Positions 15,249-22,865 of a DNA stretch of 41,126 nucleotides are shown in pieces. The stretch covers positions 1 to 41,126 of the IMG/VR virus record IMGVR_UViG_3300022698_000231. One strand, 5' to 3'. The stretch is from a virus. Under the pieces are notes generated by a model. It worked only from the letters and a program-made list of their open reading frames with translations. It was not told the DNA's origin and ran no database searches. Positions within the stretch are counted from its first letter, which is position 1. Every line of letters starts with the position of its first letter. The position numbers were made by a program, and so were the translations under genes.

Positions 15249-15449
15249 CTATAAATCATCTTTTAATCTTACTGTAATCTTTTCTATTAAATCATCCGTG
15301 TCATTTAAAGTTTTCATCTTAACATTGCGAACAAATACTACTGGTTTCACTTGCTCTTGAACATTAGTTCTGTATGGTGGAGCACCGCCTCCCCCATACC
15401 TGGTTCCACAACAGGATCTAAACTTACCCATTGTCGCAATGTCAATCAT
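15249..15449 (-). CDS. Small hypothetical protein
   Basis: A 66-residue protein, first gene of its leftward operon. It has a Cys-Cys pair and a glycine/proline-rich loop (RSCCGTRYGGGGAPPY), then a beta/helix part (VKPVVFVRNVKMK, DLIEKITVRLKDDL). The AAAGGAG ribosome site and ATG lie 12 bases after a late-type motif. I do not recognise a family. Its place at the head of the operon suggests high expression, perhaps as a small virion or assembly factor. Confidence 0.7.
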   Translation of the reverse strand: MIDIATMGKFRSCCGTRYGGGGAPPYRTNVQEQVKPVVFVRNVKMKTLNDTDDLIEKITVRLKDDL

Positions 15450-15460
15450 ATGAAATCTCC

Positions 15461-15477
15461 TTTAAATTTTGTTCCAA
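15461..15477 (-). promoter_or_regulatory. Late-type promoter motif
   Basis: Minus strand reads TTGGAACAAAATTTAAA. It lies 12 bases before the ATG at 15449, and its last bases run into the AAAGGAG ribosome site, so the leader would be very short. It starts the operon that runs to 9426. Confidence 0.6.
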
Positions 15478-15512
15478 AAAATTGGTTATGTTACATGTTA
15501 AAATAAATCATG

Positions 15513-16097
15513 TTATAAAGTACTGACTATACCTCCAGCTGAAGTAACTGTAAAACTATTAACTTTAAATGAAGGAGTGTCACTGCCATTTTTAAACAAA
15601 TACAAAAGAGGTGTAAATGTAGATGCATCCCACCCAGATTTTACAAAACTAGCATCTTGCTGAAAACCAGAACCCAAATCAAAATAAGTGGTGAAGGTAG
15701 TTCCGCTTTTAACTATTCTGAATTTACTTGGAAAACTTACAGCTGGAGAAGTTGATTGATCTGAAACCACATTGTTAACTATTATTTGGGAAGTTACATT
15801 TGATTCTGAAATCTTCTTAAAAATTCTTATTCTATTTTGATCAGGAAAACCTATTCCAACTGATATATTATAATAGAATGTAGTTTGTCCTGTTGTTCCA
15901 GGATTTAATATTTCAAAATCTATTTCAGAATCCCAATCTCCGGTCATTCCATTATCCCAGTATCTTTGTGCATAAGATGTTGATCCCCCAGTTGTAAAAA
16001 GTCTAACACTATTACTTTGATACCAATCACTTCCGCCATTTAAATTATTTGTCCTTGACCAATCTCCTATTCCATCTGTAAAATCCTCAAAAAACAA
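15513..16097 (-). CDS. Beta-sandwich virion protein with frameshifted start
   Basis: A 194-residue open frame resembling concanavalin-like jelly-roll proteins: FFEDFTDGIGDWSRTNNLNG, WDSEIDFEIL, TTFYYNISVGIG, TTFTTYFDLGSGFQ, LYLFKNGS. Such folds are common in phage fibres and decoration proteins. The frame has no ribosome site at its first ATG. A good site (TGGAGGT) and ATG lie upstream at 16140 in another frame; joining them requires dropping one T from a run of eight T. The joined N terminus (MAVSFF-VKKSSVDP) then matches the neighbouring protein's MPVTFAVKKSVVPP. The real gene is thus probably 15513-16140 with a frameshift. Confidence 0.75.
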   Translation of the reverse strand: MFFEDFTDGIGDWSRTNNLNGGSDWYQSNSVRLFTTGGSTSYAQRYWDNGMTGDWDSEIDFEILNPGTTGQTTFYYNISVGIGFPDQNRIRIFKKISESNVTSQIIVNNVVSDQSTSPAVSFPSKFRIVKSGTTFTTYFDLGSGFQQDASFVKSGWDASTFTPLLYLFKNGSDTPSFKVNSFTVTSAGGIVSTL

Positions 16098-16140
16098 TGG
16101 ATCAACTGACGATTTCTTTACAAAAAAAACTTACAGCCAT
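16098..16140 (-). other. Out-of-frame original start of the preceding virion gene
   Basis: ATG at 16140 behind TGGAGGTACT reads MAVSFFCKEIVS and stops. Eight consecutive T on the minus strand (16129-16122) sit at the switch point. Removing one T restores a continuous reading frame into the beta-sandwich protein. This may be a sequencing or assembly slip, transcriptional slippage, or a real inactivating mutation. Confidence 0.65.
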
Positions 16141-16150
16141 AGTACCTCCA

Positions 16151-16669
16151 TTATGTTACAACTTGTTGCCAATAACTAAATTGACCACATTCTGTTCCAT
16201 CTGCTGTAATTAAATATGTCTCAATAACATTTGAACTTGTTCCAACAGATGCAGAATCAGAATAAATCCTTACTCTTGCAGAAACCATATTTCCATAATC
16301 GTCATAAGTAGGATTATCGATATACATATTGTGATGAACAAGACCAAGTGTTCTTCTAACAATTTCATAAATTTCCGTCATATCAGCAGTATCAACATAT
16401 ACATCATCAGTCTTGCCCCAAGGGAAATAAGTTGGGTGCGTAACAATCACATACCAAACACCATTTATATCTGGAGTAAAAGTATATTTGTAATTGCCCC
16501 CACCCAACTCCGTAAACCCATTTCCAACTGAAGATTCAACATCAACTCCAGACGGATTATATACATGGACAGTAAATGATGTAGTATCAATGCCAGCAAT
16601 TAAATTTCCGTTTCCATCAGCTACTGTGAAATGTTCATCAACTGGATGATCTTTAACTCCATGTATCAT
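16151..16669 (-). CDS. Putative virion protein with Ig-like fold
   Basis: A 172-residue protein: MIHGVKDHPVDEHFTVADGNGNLIAGID, a beta-rich segment (FTVHVYNPSGVDV, NYKYTFTPDINGVWYVIVTHP) like an immunoglobulin or fibronectin domain, a helical link (TEIYEIVRRTLGLVHHN), and a C-terminal beta part (MVSARVRIYSDS, VIETYLITADG). The combination is familiar from accessory structural proteins of large phages, where similar modules probably bind other tail parts. It sits among six consecutive structural-looking genes behind an AAGGAGA site. Confidence 0.65.
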   Translation of the reverse strand: MIHGVKDHPVDEHFTVADGNGNLIAGIDTTSFTVHVYNPSGVDVESSVGNGFTELGGGNYKYTFTPDINGVWYVIVTHPTYFPWGKTDDVYVDTADMTEIYEIVRRTLGLVHHNMYIDNPTYDDYGNMVSARVRIYSDSASVGTSSNVIETYLITADGTECGQFSYWQQVVT

Positions 16670-16686
16670 TTAAGTTTCTCCTTTAT

Positions 16687-17121
16687 TTATGGACCTGGAC
16701 CTGGACCTGGACCTGGACCACCTTCTAATTCAAATTCTATATTATCACACTCTCCATCATTGAAATTTCTAACAACCGCGTAAAATGGCGCGCTTGCAGG
16801 AATGCTGACAATTTCAGATGGAGCAAACCCAGTCAAAATAACAGTATCAAAAACATCTCCATCTCCTTCAACAATATAAACCCACATAGTTTCGCCAAGT
16901 GCTGAAAAATTATTTGCAGCCGCATAAATAGTACCGCCATCCGGAAGCTCATTATATTGTACTACAGCTGCATATTCATCGCCTGCAATGTTCAATGCAA
17001 TATTTTCTTCAAACCAATCAGTTGCTATATGTGCTGGATTGTCAATCGCATCTTGTAATGTTTCATAGCTTCCACATGCGGGGGGAACAACTGATTTCTT
17101 AACAGCAAACGTAACTGGCAT
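16687..17121 (-). CDS. Putative virion protein with (Gly-Pro)n tail
   Basis: A 144-residue beta-rich protein (IALNIAGDEYAAVVQY, MWVYIVEGDGDVFDTVILTGF, APFYAVVRNFNDGECDNIEFELEGG) ending in a Gly-Pro repeat (GPGPGPGPGP). The repeat is a perfect six-base tandem (GGTCCA on the minus strand) and probably varies in copy number. Its N terminus MPVTFAVKKSVVPP is shared with the corrected start of the gene two positions downstream, which marks them as related modules. Likely a small fibre or decoration component; ribosome site AAGGAGG. Confidence 0.65.
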   Translation of the reverse strand: MPVTFAVKKSVVPPACGSYETLQDAIDNPAHIATDWFEENIALNIAGDEYAAVVQYNELPDGGTIYAAANNFSALGETMWVYIVEGDGDVFDTVILTGFAPSEIVSIPASAPFYAVVRNFNDGECDNIEFELEGGPGPGPGPGP

Positions 17122-17171
17122 ATTTAAAAGTTCCTCCTTATTACATGTTAATTATATTTTATTATTATAAC

Positions 17172-18767
17172 TTAGAATGGCTGTGGATAGAAAATTGTAA
17201 AGTCAGATCTTCTTCCATTAGAATCAAACTGATTAACTGTAACATAAAAATCATCTGTGGCTAAACCAGTTACATAAATTGCCGCAACACCGCCACTTGA
17301 AAGTTCGTTAACTGGGTTTGCCATATTTCCATCCCAAAGTGTAATTAAAAATTCATTATCAGATCCATTGTGACTAGTAACAGTTACATCATACCCACCA
17401 GAACTTTTTAGTGTATAATGAACAGCACTAATACGATTAGGAGCTACAGTGAATCCAACTGGAAAATACCTTGATTCTCCACCAAGGAAAGGTTGAGAAT
17501 CATCAGTAAGGGTTAGAATTGGATCCGCCATAGCTGGTCCTGATGTAGAATAATCTTGGATTTCAGTTCCGAATCTAACATTAAATATATCACATTCACT
17601 TCCAACTTCTTCATTTTCAATAACAACATACAAAGGAGGATTTAACGATGAGTCTGAAGTCTCAACCCATAACTCAACTGTCCCACCAGTTGTTGATATA
17701 GTATCGTATAATCCATCGCCAGTATATGTTGTCACAGTAAAATTATTCGCGTCAGTAGAAGTTACAGTTACAGGATAAAAAGTAAATTCAGCAAATCCTG
17801 TAAGACCATCAACGAATGGATAGTATCTTAATGCTCCATAAGATCCTGGCATAATACTGATAGTTTCAACTACATTTGGTGCAGGATATTTAGGTGGAAA
17901 ATCTTGAGCATCCCCTACATCTAACCACTCTTGACATACCGTTGGCCCCCAGCACAATAAGACACCCGTAACTGTGATTGTACCAGTACCAGGAGAATTT
18001 CCTATATATATACTACTGAGTTTAAATGAAGAGGCAAAAAATGAAGCACCAACAGTTAGAACATCTCCTGAACTATATCCTTCTTCTGAAATTAAGAAAT
18101 CTTCAAATCCACCCGGTTCCTTTTGTTGCATCACTATATCTACTGTTGAAGGTCCCGTGAATAAGATTCTTGCGTATGCAGGTTGATACCCATCATTCCA
18201 ACTAGATCCAGGTGGAGTGGTTCCCCAAGGAACTAGTTGAATATAATCGTCGCCTCCAGAATTAACTGAAACCCAATTAGGATCAGAATAAGTTCCGACA
18301 GTATTAGTTGAATCCCAATATAATTCATCTGTGTAATCAGTACAGTCTAAAGTTTCTGGGTCGATTGGTTCTGGAGCTGAAACTAAAAACTCAATTGACG
18401 TTACTGAAAATTCTCCTGAAATACCATTATCCCAATACAAAGCATATAATGGATCAGCAGGAGTAATATTAACATCAAATTCTTGACCAGAGACGTAATC
18501 GGTTGTACTTTGAGGTGGTCCATCATCAGGAATAACTCCAAAGTAACCAATGCTAGCAACTCCTGTAAATGTTATTCTAATTTTAGAAATGATCAAATCA
18601 GTTGCCCAAGGACCATCTACTTCTAAAGCAAGTTCCCCACCATCAGAGTCATAGCTTGGAGTAAGTGGAAAATAACTACCTACAGCAGCAACCCATGCTT
18701 CCCCAAATACTTGCACCCATTCTTCTGTTGGAGTTGTTTGTTGTGGAACTAAAAATGAAATAGGCAT
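17172..18767 (-). CDS. Large beta-rich virion protein
   Basis: A 531-residue protein made almost entirely of beta-strand segments and Ser/Thr/Gly/Asp loops, with no membrane segment or enzyme motif. Phrases recur: VTSIEFLVSAPEP, ITVTGVLLCW, FTVTTYTGDGLYDTI, and a last domain with YDVTVTSHNGSDNEFLITLWDG. Several segments mirror those in the 144-residue neighbour (for example LYVVIENEEVGSECDIFNVRF against PFYAVVRNFNDGECDNIEF), so it probably consists of three or four copies of the same domain. Fits an exposed fibre or decoration protein. AGGAGA ribosome site. Confidence 0.65.
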   Translation of the reverse strand: MPISFLVPQQTTPTEEWVQVFGEAWVAAVGSYFPLTPSYDSDGGELALEVDGPWATDLIISKIRITFTGVASIGYFGVIPDDGPPQSTTDYVSGQEFDVNITPADPLYALYWDNGISGEFSVTSIEFLVSAPEPIDPETLDCTDYTDELYWDSTNTVGTYSDPNWVSVNSGGDDYIQLVPWGTTPPGSSWNDGYQPAYARILFTGPSTVDIVMQQKEPGGFEDFLISEEGYSSGDVLTVGASFFASSFKLSSIYIGNSPGTGTITVTGVLLCWGPTVCQEWLDVGDAQDFPPKYPAPNVVETISIMPGSYGALRYYPFVDGLTGFAEFTFYPVTVTSTDANNFTVTTYTGDGLYDTISTTGGTVELWVETSDSSLNPPLYVVIENEEVGSECDIFNVRFGTEIQDYSTSGPAMADPILTLTDDSQPFLGGESRYFPVGFTVAPNRISAVHYTLKSSGGYDVTVTSHNGSDNEFLITLWDGNMANPVNELSSGGVAAIYVTGLATDDFYVTVNQFDSNGRRSDFTIFYPQPF

Positions 18768-18796
18768 TATTTTAAATCTCCTGTAATTTTATTATC

Positions 18797-18994
18797 TTAA
18801 GAAGGTGGGTTGTTTTTCAATAACGTTAATATATCAAAACCCCTTCTATTACATTCACGATTATATCTAAATGATTTTTTTGCTCGTTCTTTTAATTCCT
18901 CAAAAAAACCATCTCCTTGCGGTACTTTTTCCGTATTTTGTCTTATAAGATCAGCTAGTTCCTGATCTGTTTTATCTTTTAAAGATTCAGACAT
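18797..18994 (-). CDS. Small helical hypothetical protein
   Basis: A 65-residue charged, all-helical protein (SLKDKTDQELADLIRQNTE, FFEELKERAKKSFRYNREC, NRRGFDILTLL). It has a perfect AGGAGG ribosome site and sits between two large beta-rich virion genes. Its size and composition suggest a small assembly chaperone or linker for the adjacent fibre proteins, but no family is recognised. Confidence 0.7.
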   Translation of the reverse strand: MSESLKDKTDQELADLIRQNTEKVPQGDGFFEELKERAKKSFRYNRECNRRGFDILTLLKNNPPS

Positions 18995-19012
18995 ATTTTT
19001 AATTCCTCCTAT

Positions 19013-20035
19013 TTATCCTACACAAAGTTTACAATCTTCAGGTTTAATCTGAACATATTTTCTATGCATAACAACGATACCAGATATTGCCCAATCATGA
19101 TCAGGTAATCTTGTTTCAAAAATACACTTTAATCTTAAGCCATGTGTAAGTTCATCTGTATCAGATGAATTAAAAACTTGAAAACCATCCCCTAAGATTT
19201 GAATTTTATTAAATGTTCTATTTAACACTAATTCAGTATGAAACATATTATATTGACCTTCGCCTGTTGGATTGGCTCTTAAGTTTTCAAATCTTCCTGT
19301 ATCACTATTCCAATCAGCATCCCAAAATGCAGGACTTGGGGAAACTGATGGATCTGATGGGGAATCTCTTGTTACAAGACCACCCCCATATGCTAATACA
19401 TCTTGAGCTAAATCAATTGTTCCTGTTCCAGGTTCTGCAGGAATAATAATAGGACCATATGTTGTAAATGAACTAGATGTTGAATCAATAACCGAAACAA
19501 CATCGGGAACAATATCAACAGTTATAATATCAAGAAAACACCCTTTCCATGTCAATACAACTTCATGAATCCAGCTTTCATTCTCCAAACTATTAAAATC
19601 AACATAAATTGTGTGGCTTGTTTCATCACCAATATTATGAACATGTGATAGATTATTTCCTTTGCCAAATATTGTTGGATCACTTCTATTATCACCTTCA
19701 CTTGTCCAATGAATTGCAAGTCCATCTTTTCTTGATGTTTGATGAACTCTTAATTTTCCTCCTTTATCACGAAATTCTTCTGAAAGCGAAACAGGTTGAG
19801 ATTTTGATGGCAACGACTCTCCGCTATGATTAGAAATTATCGTAACAAGGGCAGCAGAACTATCGACTGGCAATTCATCTTTAAACCATATAAAACAATC
19901 ATTTGGATCAGTATTGATATGTGATAATGCGATTGTTATCTCGGATTCTTGTATTTCATAAGTCAATTTATTTGTATTGACCTTTTTATTAGGAAAATCT
20001 CCCGTTATACTAAAAGTATATTTTGTTTCTGCCAT
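19013..20035 (-). CDS. Putative virion/fibre-associated protein
   Basis: A 340-residue beta-rich protein. The N-terminal part (YTFSITGDFPNKKVNTNKL, ITIALSHINTDPND) and middle (KLRVHQTSRKDGLAIHW, HTIYVDFNSLE) are strand-rich; a proline/serine segment (PSDPSVSPSPAFWDADW) precedes a C-terminal domain ending in CKLCVG, a possible metal or disulfide site. It starts directly after the largest collagen-like fibre stop (one base apart) behind TGGAGGG, suggesting coordinated synthesis. Possibly a fibre-binding or baseplate protein; the family is not recognised. Confidence 0.65.
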   Translation of the reverse strand: MAETKYTFSITGDFPNKKVNTNKLTYEIQESEITIALSHINTDPNDCFIWFKDELPVDSSAALVTIISNHSGESLPSKSQPVSLSEEFRDKGGKLRVHQTSRKDGLAIHWTSEGDNRSDPTIFGKGNNLSHVHNIGDETSHTIYVDFNSLENESWIHEVVLTWKGCFLDIITVDIVPDVVSVIDSTSSSFTTYGPIIIPAEPGTGTIDLAQDVLAYGGGLVTRDSPSDPSVSPSPAFWDADWNSDTGRFENLRANPTGEGQYNMFHTELVLNRTFNKIQILGDGFQVFNSSDTDELTHGLRLKCIFETRLPDHDWAISGIVVMHRKYVQIKPEDCKLCVG

Positions 20036-20036
20036 T

Positions 20037-22865
20037 TTAACTTACCCTCCAAAATTCTAATCTAGCTCTTCTTATATATGTTGTATCTCCATTTTCACTT
20101 CTGTAATCCAAGTCAAAATCATATGTAGTAGAAGCACTTAAATCAACATATGCAAAACCACTAAAAGGATAATAACTATTTGTATCTTTTGGTTCTATAA
20201 CTGGAGCAGCTAATGTTGTAGTATTATCTAACTGTACTTGCATGTACATGAAATCAGAAATTGAATCCGTTCTCATTTCACAGTGCCACCCAACTCTATA
20301 TTTTCCAGTTGTTAAACCACTAACTTGTAATGTTACTTTTTGTTGAAATGTTGTGCTTGTTGTAGTGCTTTCTGCATCACTAGCAGACTGTGCAAATGAT
20401 GAACCAAAAGTAGGAGTATCTGTTGTTATAGTTACTCTTGCAACACCACTTCCTTGATCTGTTGCTGTAACAGATGCCCCTCTAAAGTCTAATGTTGAAT
20501 GAGGCGTATTTGCTATATCAACCCCTTCTTCTTGAACATCAATAGTTGAACCAGTGCCTGGAGGACCAGTATCTCCCTTTGGACCAACTGCTGGAGCATC
20601 ATAAATAACTAATTCTGAGTCAGCAGCAAATAATACTGTATTGCTAGTGCCTTGTGTTTTCATAGCTTGAACTTTTAATTTATCTCCAACTGCTAAATCT
20701 AGAATCATAGGAGATGTAGCACTAGCACCATGATTTGCCTGCCTGTTATACATCTGGCCTGTACTACCAGGAACTAAAGCATAACCCGATCCTGTATCTA
20801 AAGCAAGACGACATGCAGATTGACTTCTACCACCACCCAATGATGATACTTTATAATGAACAATATATTTCCCCGCTGTAGCTATTGTAACTTCTGCTGA
20901 TGGGGATGTATGTGTAAAAGCTGATGTTTTTTCTCTTGTATTATTAAGAGGCATATCAGTCCAGCCAGTACCAATTGCCGCAGTACCTGAATAATATAAA
21001 TCACAATGATGTGGTGTTTTAGAAGTACCTGATGTTCCTGATGACCCGCTAGATCCAGATGTACCGGTATTACCACTACTCCCTGAACTACCAGAAGAAC
21101 CCGAACTTCCACTTGAACCTGATGATCCCGAAGACCCACTTATTCCTGAGCTACCACTCGACCCTGATGATCCACTTGTTCCGTCTATTCCTGATGTTCC
21201 AGAAGAACCGCTTGAACCACTCGATCCTGATGATCCGGAAGTTCCAGACGCCCCACTTGATCCTGAGCTACCAGAGCTTCCTGAAGTTCCATCAGATCCA
21301 TCTGAACCTGATGTACCACTTGAACCAGACGAACCAGAAGAACCTGACGTTCCATCATTGCCATCTACCCCCGAAGTACCTGATGAACCAGAAGTACCAT
21401 CTATTCCAGATGTGCCGCTTGATCCGCTTGTACCATCATTTCCATCTATACCTGAAGTACCAGAAGATCCCGAACTGCCTGAAGTGCCATCTTCGCCAGA
21501 TGTACCCGACGTTCCATCCTCACCACTTGTTCCACTCGAACCGGATGATCCAGATGTTCCTGAAGAACCTGAAGATCCACTTGTTCCATCATCACCATCT
21601 ACCCCCGAAGTTCCACTTGAACCTGATGACCCGCTTGTACCATCAATACCTGAAGTACCAGAAGAACCCGAACTACCTGAAGTACCATCGTTTCCATCTA
21701 TACCGGATGTACCACTTGATCCTGAAGTGCCATCATTACCAGATGTACCAGATGACCCACTTGTTCCATCATCACCATCTATTCCTGATGTTCCAGAAGA
21801 CCCCGAAGTTCCGGAAGAACCACTTGACCCAGAAGTTCCTGTATTACCAGATGTTCCAGAAGATCCCGAAGAACCAGATGTTCCGGAAACTCCATCTGCG
21901 CCTGACGTACCAGAAGACCCAGACGTACCGGATGATCCTGAAGTTCCTGAATTACCCGAAGACCCACTTGTGCCAGAACTTCCTGATGACCCCGAAGAAC
22001 CACTGGAGCCACTTGTGCCACTATTTCCCGAGCTACCTGATGTGCCCGATGTTCCATCTTCACCGCTTGTTCCTGATGATCCGCTAGTTCCATCATCGCC
22101 ATCTACTCCTGAAGTTCCCGATGTACCACTTGATCCAGATGATCCGGATGAACCGGACGTTCCATCATCTCCTGAAATACCTGATGTACCGCTAGATCCT
22201 GATGATCCGGACGTTCCATCATCTCCTGATATACCTGATGTACCACTTGAACCAGATGTTCCATCATTTCCATTTACCCCCGATGTACCGCTAGATCCTG
22301 ATGATCCGGACGTTCCATCATTACCATCTATTCCTGAAGTTCCGGAAGACCCTGAGCTACCTGATGTGCCCGATGTTCCATCTTCACCACTTGATCCAGA
22401 TGACCCGGAAGTCCCATCTATTCCTGATGTTCCGGAAGAACCACTACTACCACTTGATCCTGATGTACCACTAGTTCCTGAATCTCCTCCAGGATTGTTA
22501 TACCAAACACCCGCTGTTGCATCATAAAGAAAAATATCATTTTCAAGTGGATTATTAACATTAAATATAGTTCTATCAGCACCATTTGTAATAGCGTATT
22601 GTTCATGATCATCTCTGGATAATCCAGATAATTCACCATGAGATACAGACTCCTCTGTCTTTGTAATAGAATTTCCAAATTCATCAACCACCGTAATCCA
22701 TCCATTATCAATTGCAGCTTGAACATCTAACGATGCTCGAATATCCTCATCTCGAAATTGATCTTCTAAATCATAATCAACTAAAGGATGGGTATATGAA
22801 ACACCACCCAAATCTCCGAAAACAATCGGAGATTGGATTCCGGTTGTAGTTATTCTAAATGCCAT
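20037..22865 (-). CDS. Collagen-like Gly-Ser/Thr repeat tail fibre (large)
   Basis: A 942-residue fibre. Residues 1-126 are an N-terminal domain (MAFRITTTGIQSPIVFGDLG, IRASLDVQAAIDNGWITVVD) shared with the next fibre and probably used for attachment. Residues about 127-612 are an uninterrupted Gly-X-Y-like repeat of GTSGSSG units with occasional DG, NDG and EDG inserts. The C-terminal 330 residues hold two beta-sandwich heads, C1q/TNF-like in pattern, separated by a true collagen phrase (GPKGDTGPPGTG). Repeats of this kind trimerise in phage fibres. The extreme Ser/Thr density makes it a plausible O-glycosylation target for the enzyme at 27005-29812. AGGAGAAG ribosome site. Confidence 0.88.
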   Translation of the reverse strand: MAFRITTTGIQSPIVFGDLGGVSYTHPLVDYDLEDQFRDEDIRASLDVQAAIDNGWITVVDEFGNSITKTEESVSHGELSGLSRDDHEQYAITNGADRTIFNVNNPLENDIFLYDATAGVWYNNPGGDSGTSGTSGSSGSSGSSGTSGIDGTSGSSGSSGEDGTSGTSGSSGSSGTSGIDGNDGTSGSSGSSGTSGVNGNDGTSGSSGTSGISGDDGTSGSSGSSGTSGISGDDGTSGSSGSSGSSGTSGTSGVDGDDGTSGSSGTSGEDGTSGTSGSSGNSGTSGSSGSSGSSGSSGTSGSSGNSGTSGSSGTSGSSGTSGADGVSGTSGSSGSSGTSGNTGTSGSSGSSGTSGSSGTSGIDGDDGTSGSSGTSGNDGTSGSSGTSGIDGNDGTSGSSGSSGTSGIDGTSGSSGSSGTSGVDGDDGTSGSSGSSGTSGSSGSSGTSGEDGTSGTSGEDGTSGSSGSSGTSGIDGNDGTSGSSGTSGIDGTSGSSGTSGVDGNDGTSGSSGSSGSSGTSGSDGSDGTSGSSGSSGSSGASGTSGSSGSSGSSGSSGTSGIDGTSGSSGSSGSSGISGSSGSSGSSGSSGSSGSSGSSGNTGTSGSSGSSGTSGTSKTPHHCDLYYSGTAAIGTGWTDMPLNNTREKTSAFTHTSPSAEVTIATAGKYIVHYKVSSLGGGRSQSACRLALDTGSGYALVPGSTGQMYNRQANHGASATSPMILDLAVGDKLKVQAMKTQGTSNTVLFAADSELVIYDAPAVGPKGDTGPPGTGSTIDVQEEGVDIANTPHSTLDFRGASVTATDQGSGVARVTITTDTPTFGSSFAQSASDAESTTTSTTFQQKVTLQVSGLTTGKYRVGWHCEMRTDSISDFMYMQVQLDNTTTLAAPVIEPKDTNSYYPFSGFAYVDLSASTTYDFDLDYRSENGDTTYIRRARLEFWRVS
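21030..22487 (-). repeat. Low-complexity Gly-Thr-Ser-Gly coding repeat
   Basis: A degenerate tandem repeat coding about 486 residues of GTSGSSG-type units. Synonymous codons vary from copy to copy, so DNA identity between units is limited. This would reduce recombination while keeping the peptide repeat. Irregular acidic inserts (DGNDG, EDG, DD) appear every 10-30 residues. Confidence 0.9.

Noticed and set aside
21059-22527. Long open frames on the plus strand rich in Pro, Glu, Asp and Val, opposite the collagen-like fibre repeat
   Set aside because: They are the complement of the Gly-Ser/Thr coding repeat, which has few stop-generating codons in other frames. They have no ribosome site, end inside the repeat, and follow the repeat boundaries exactly.
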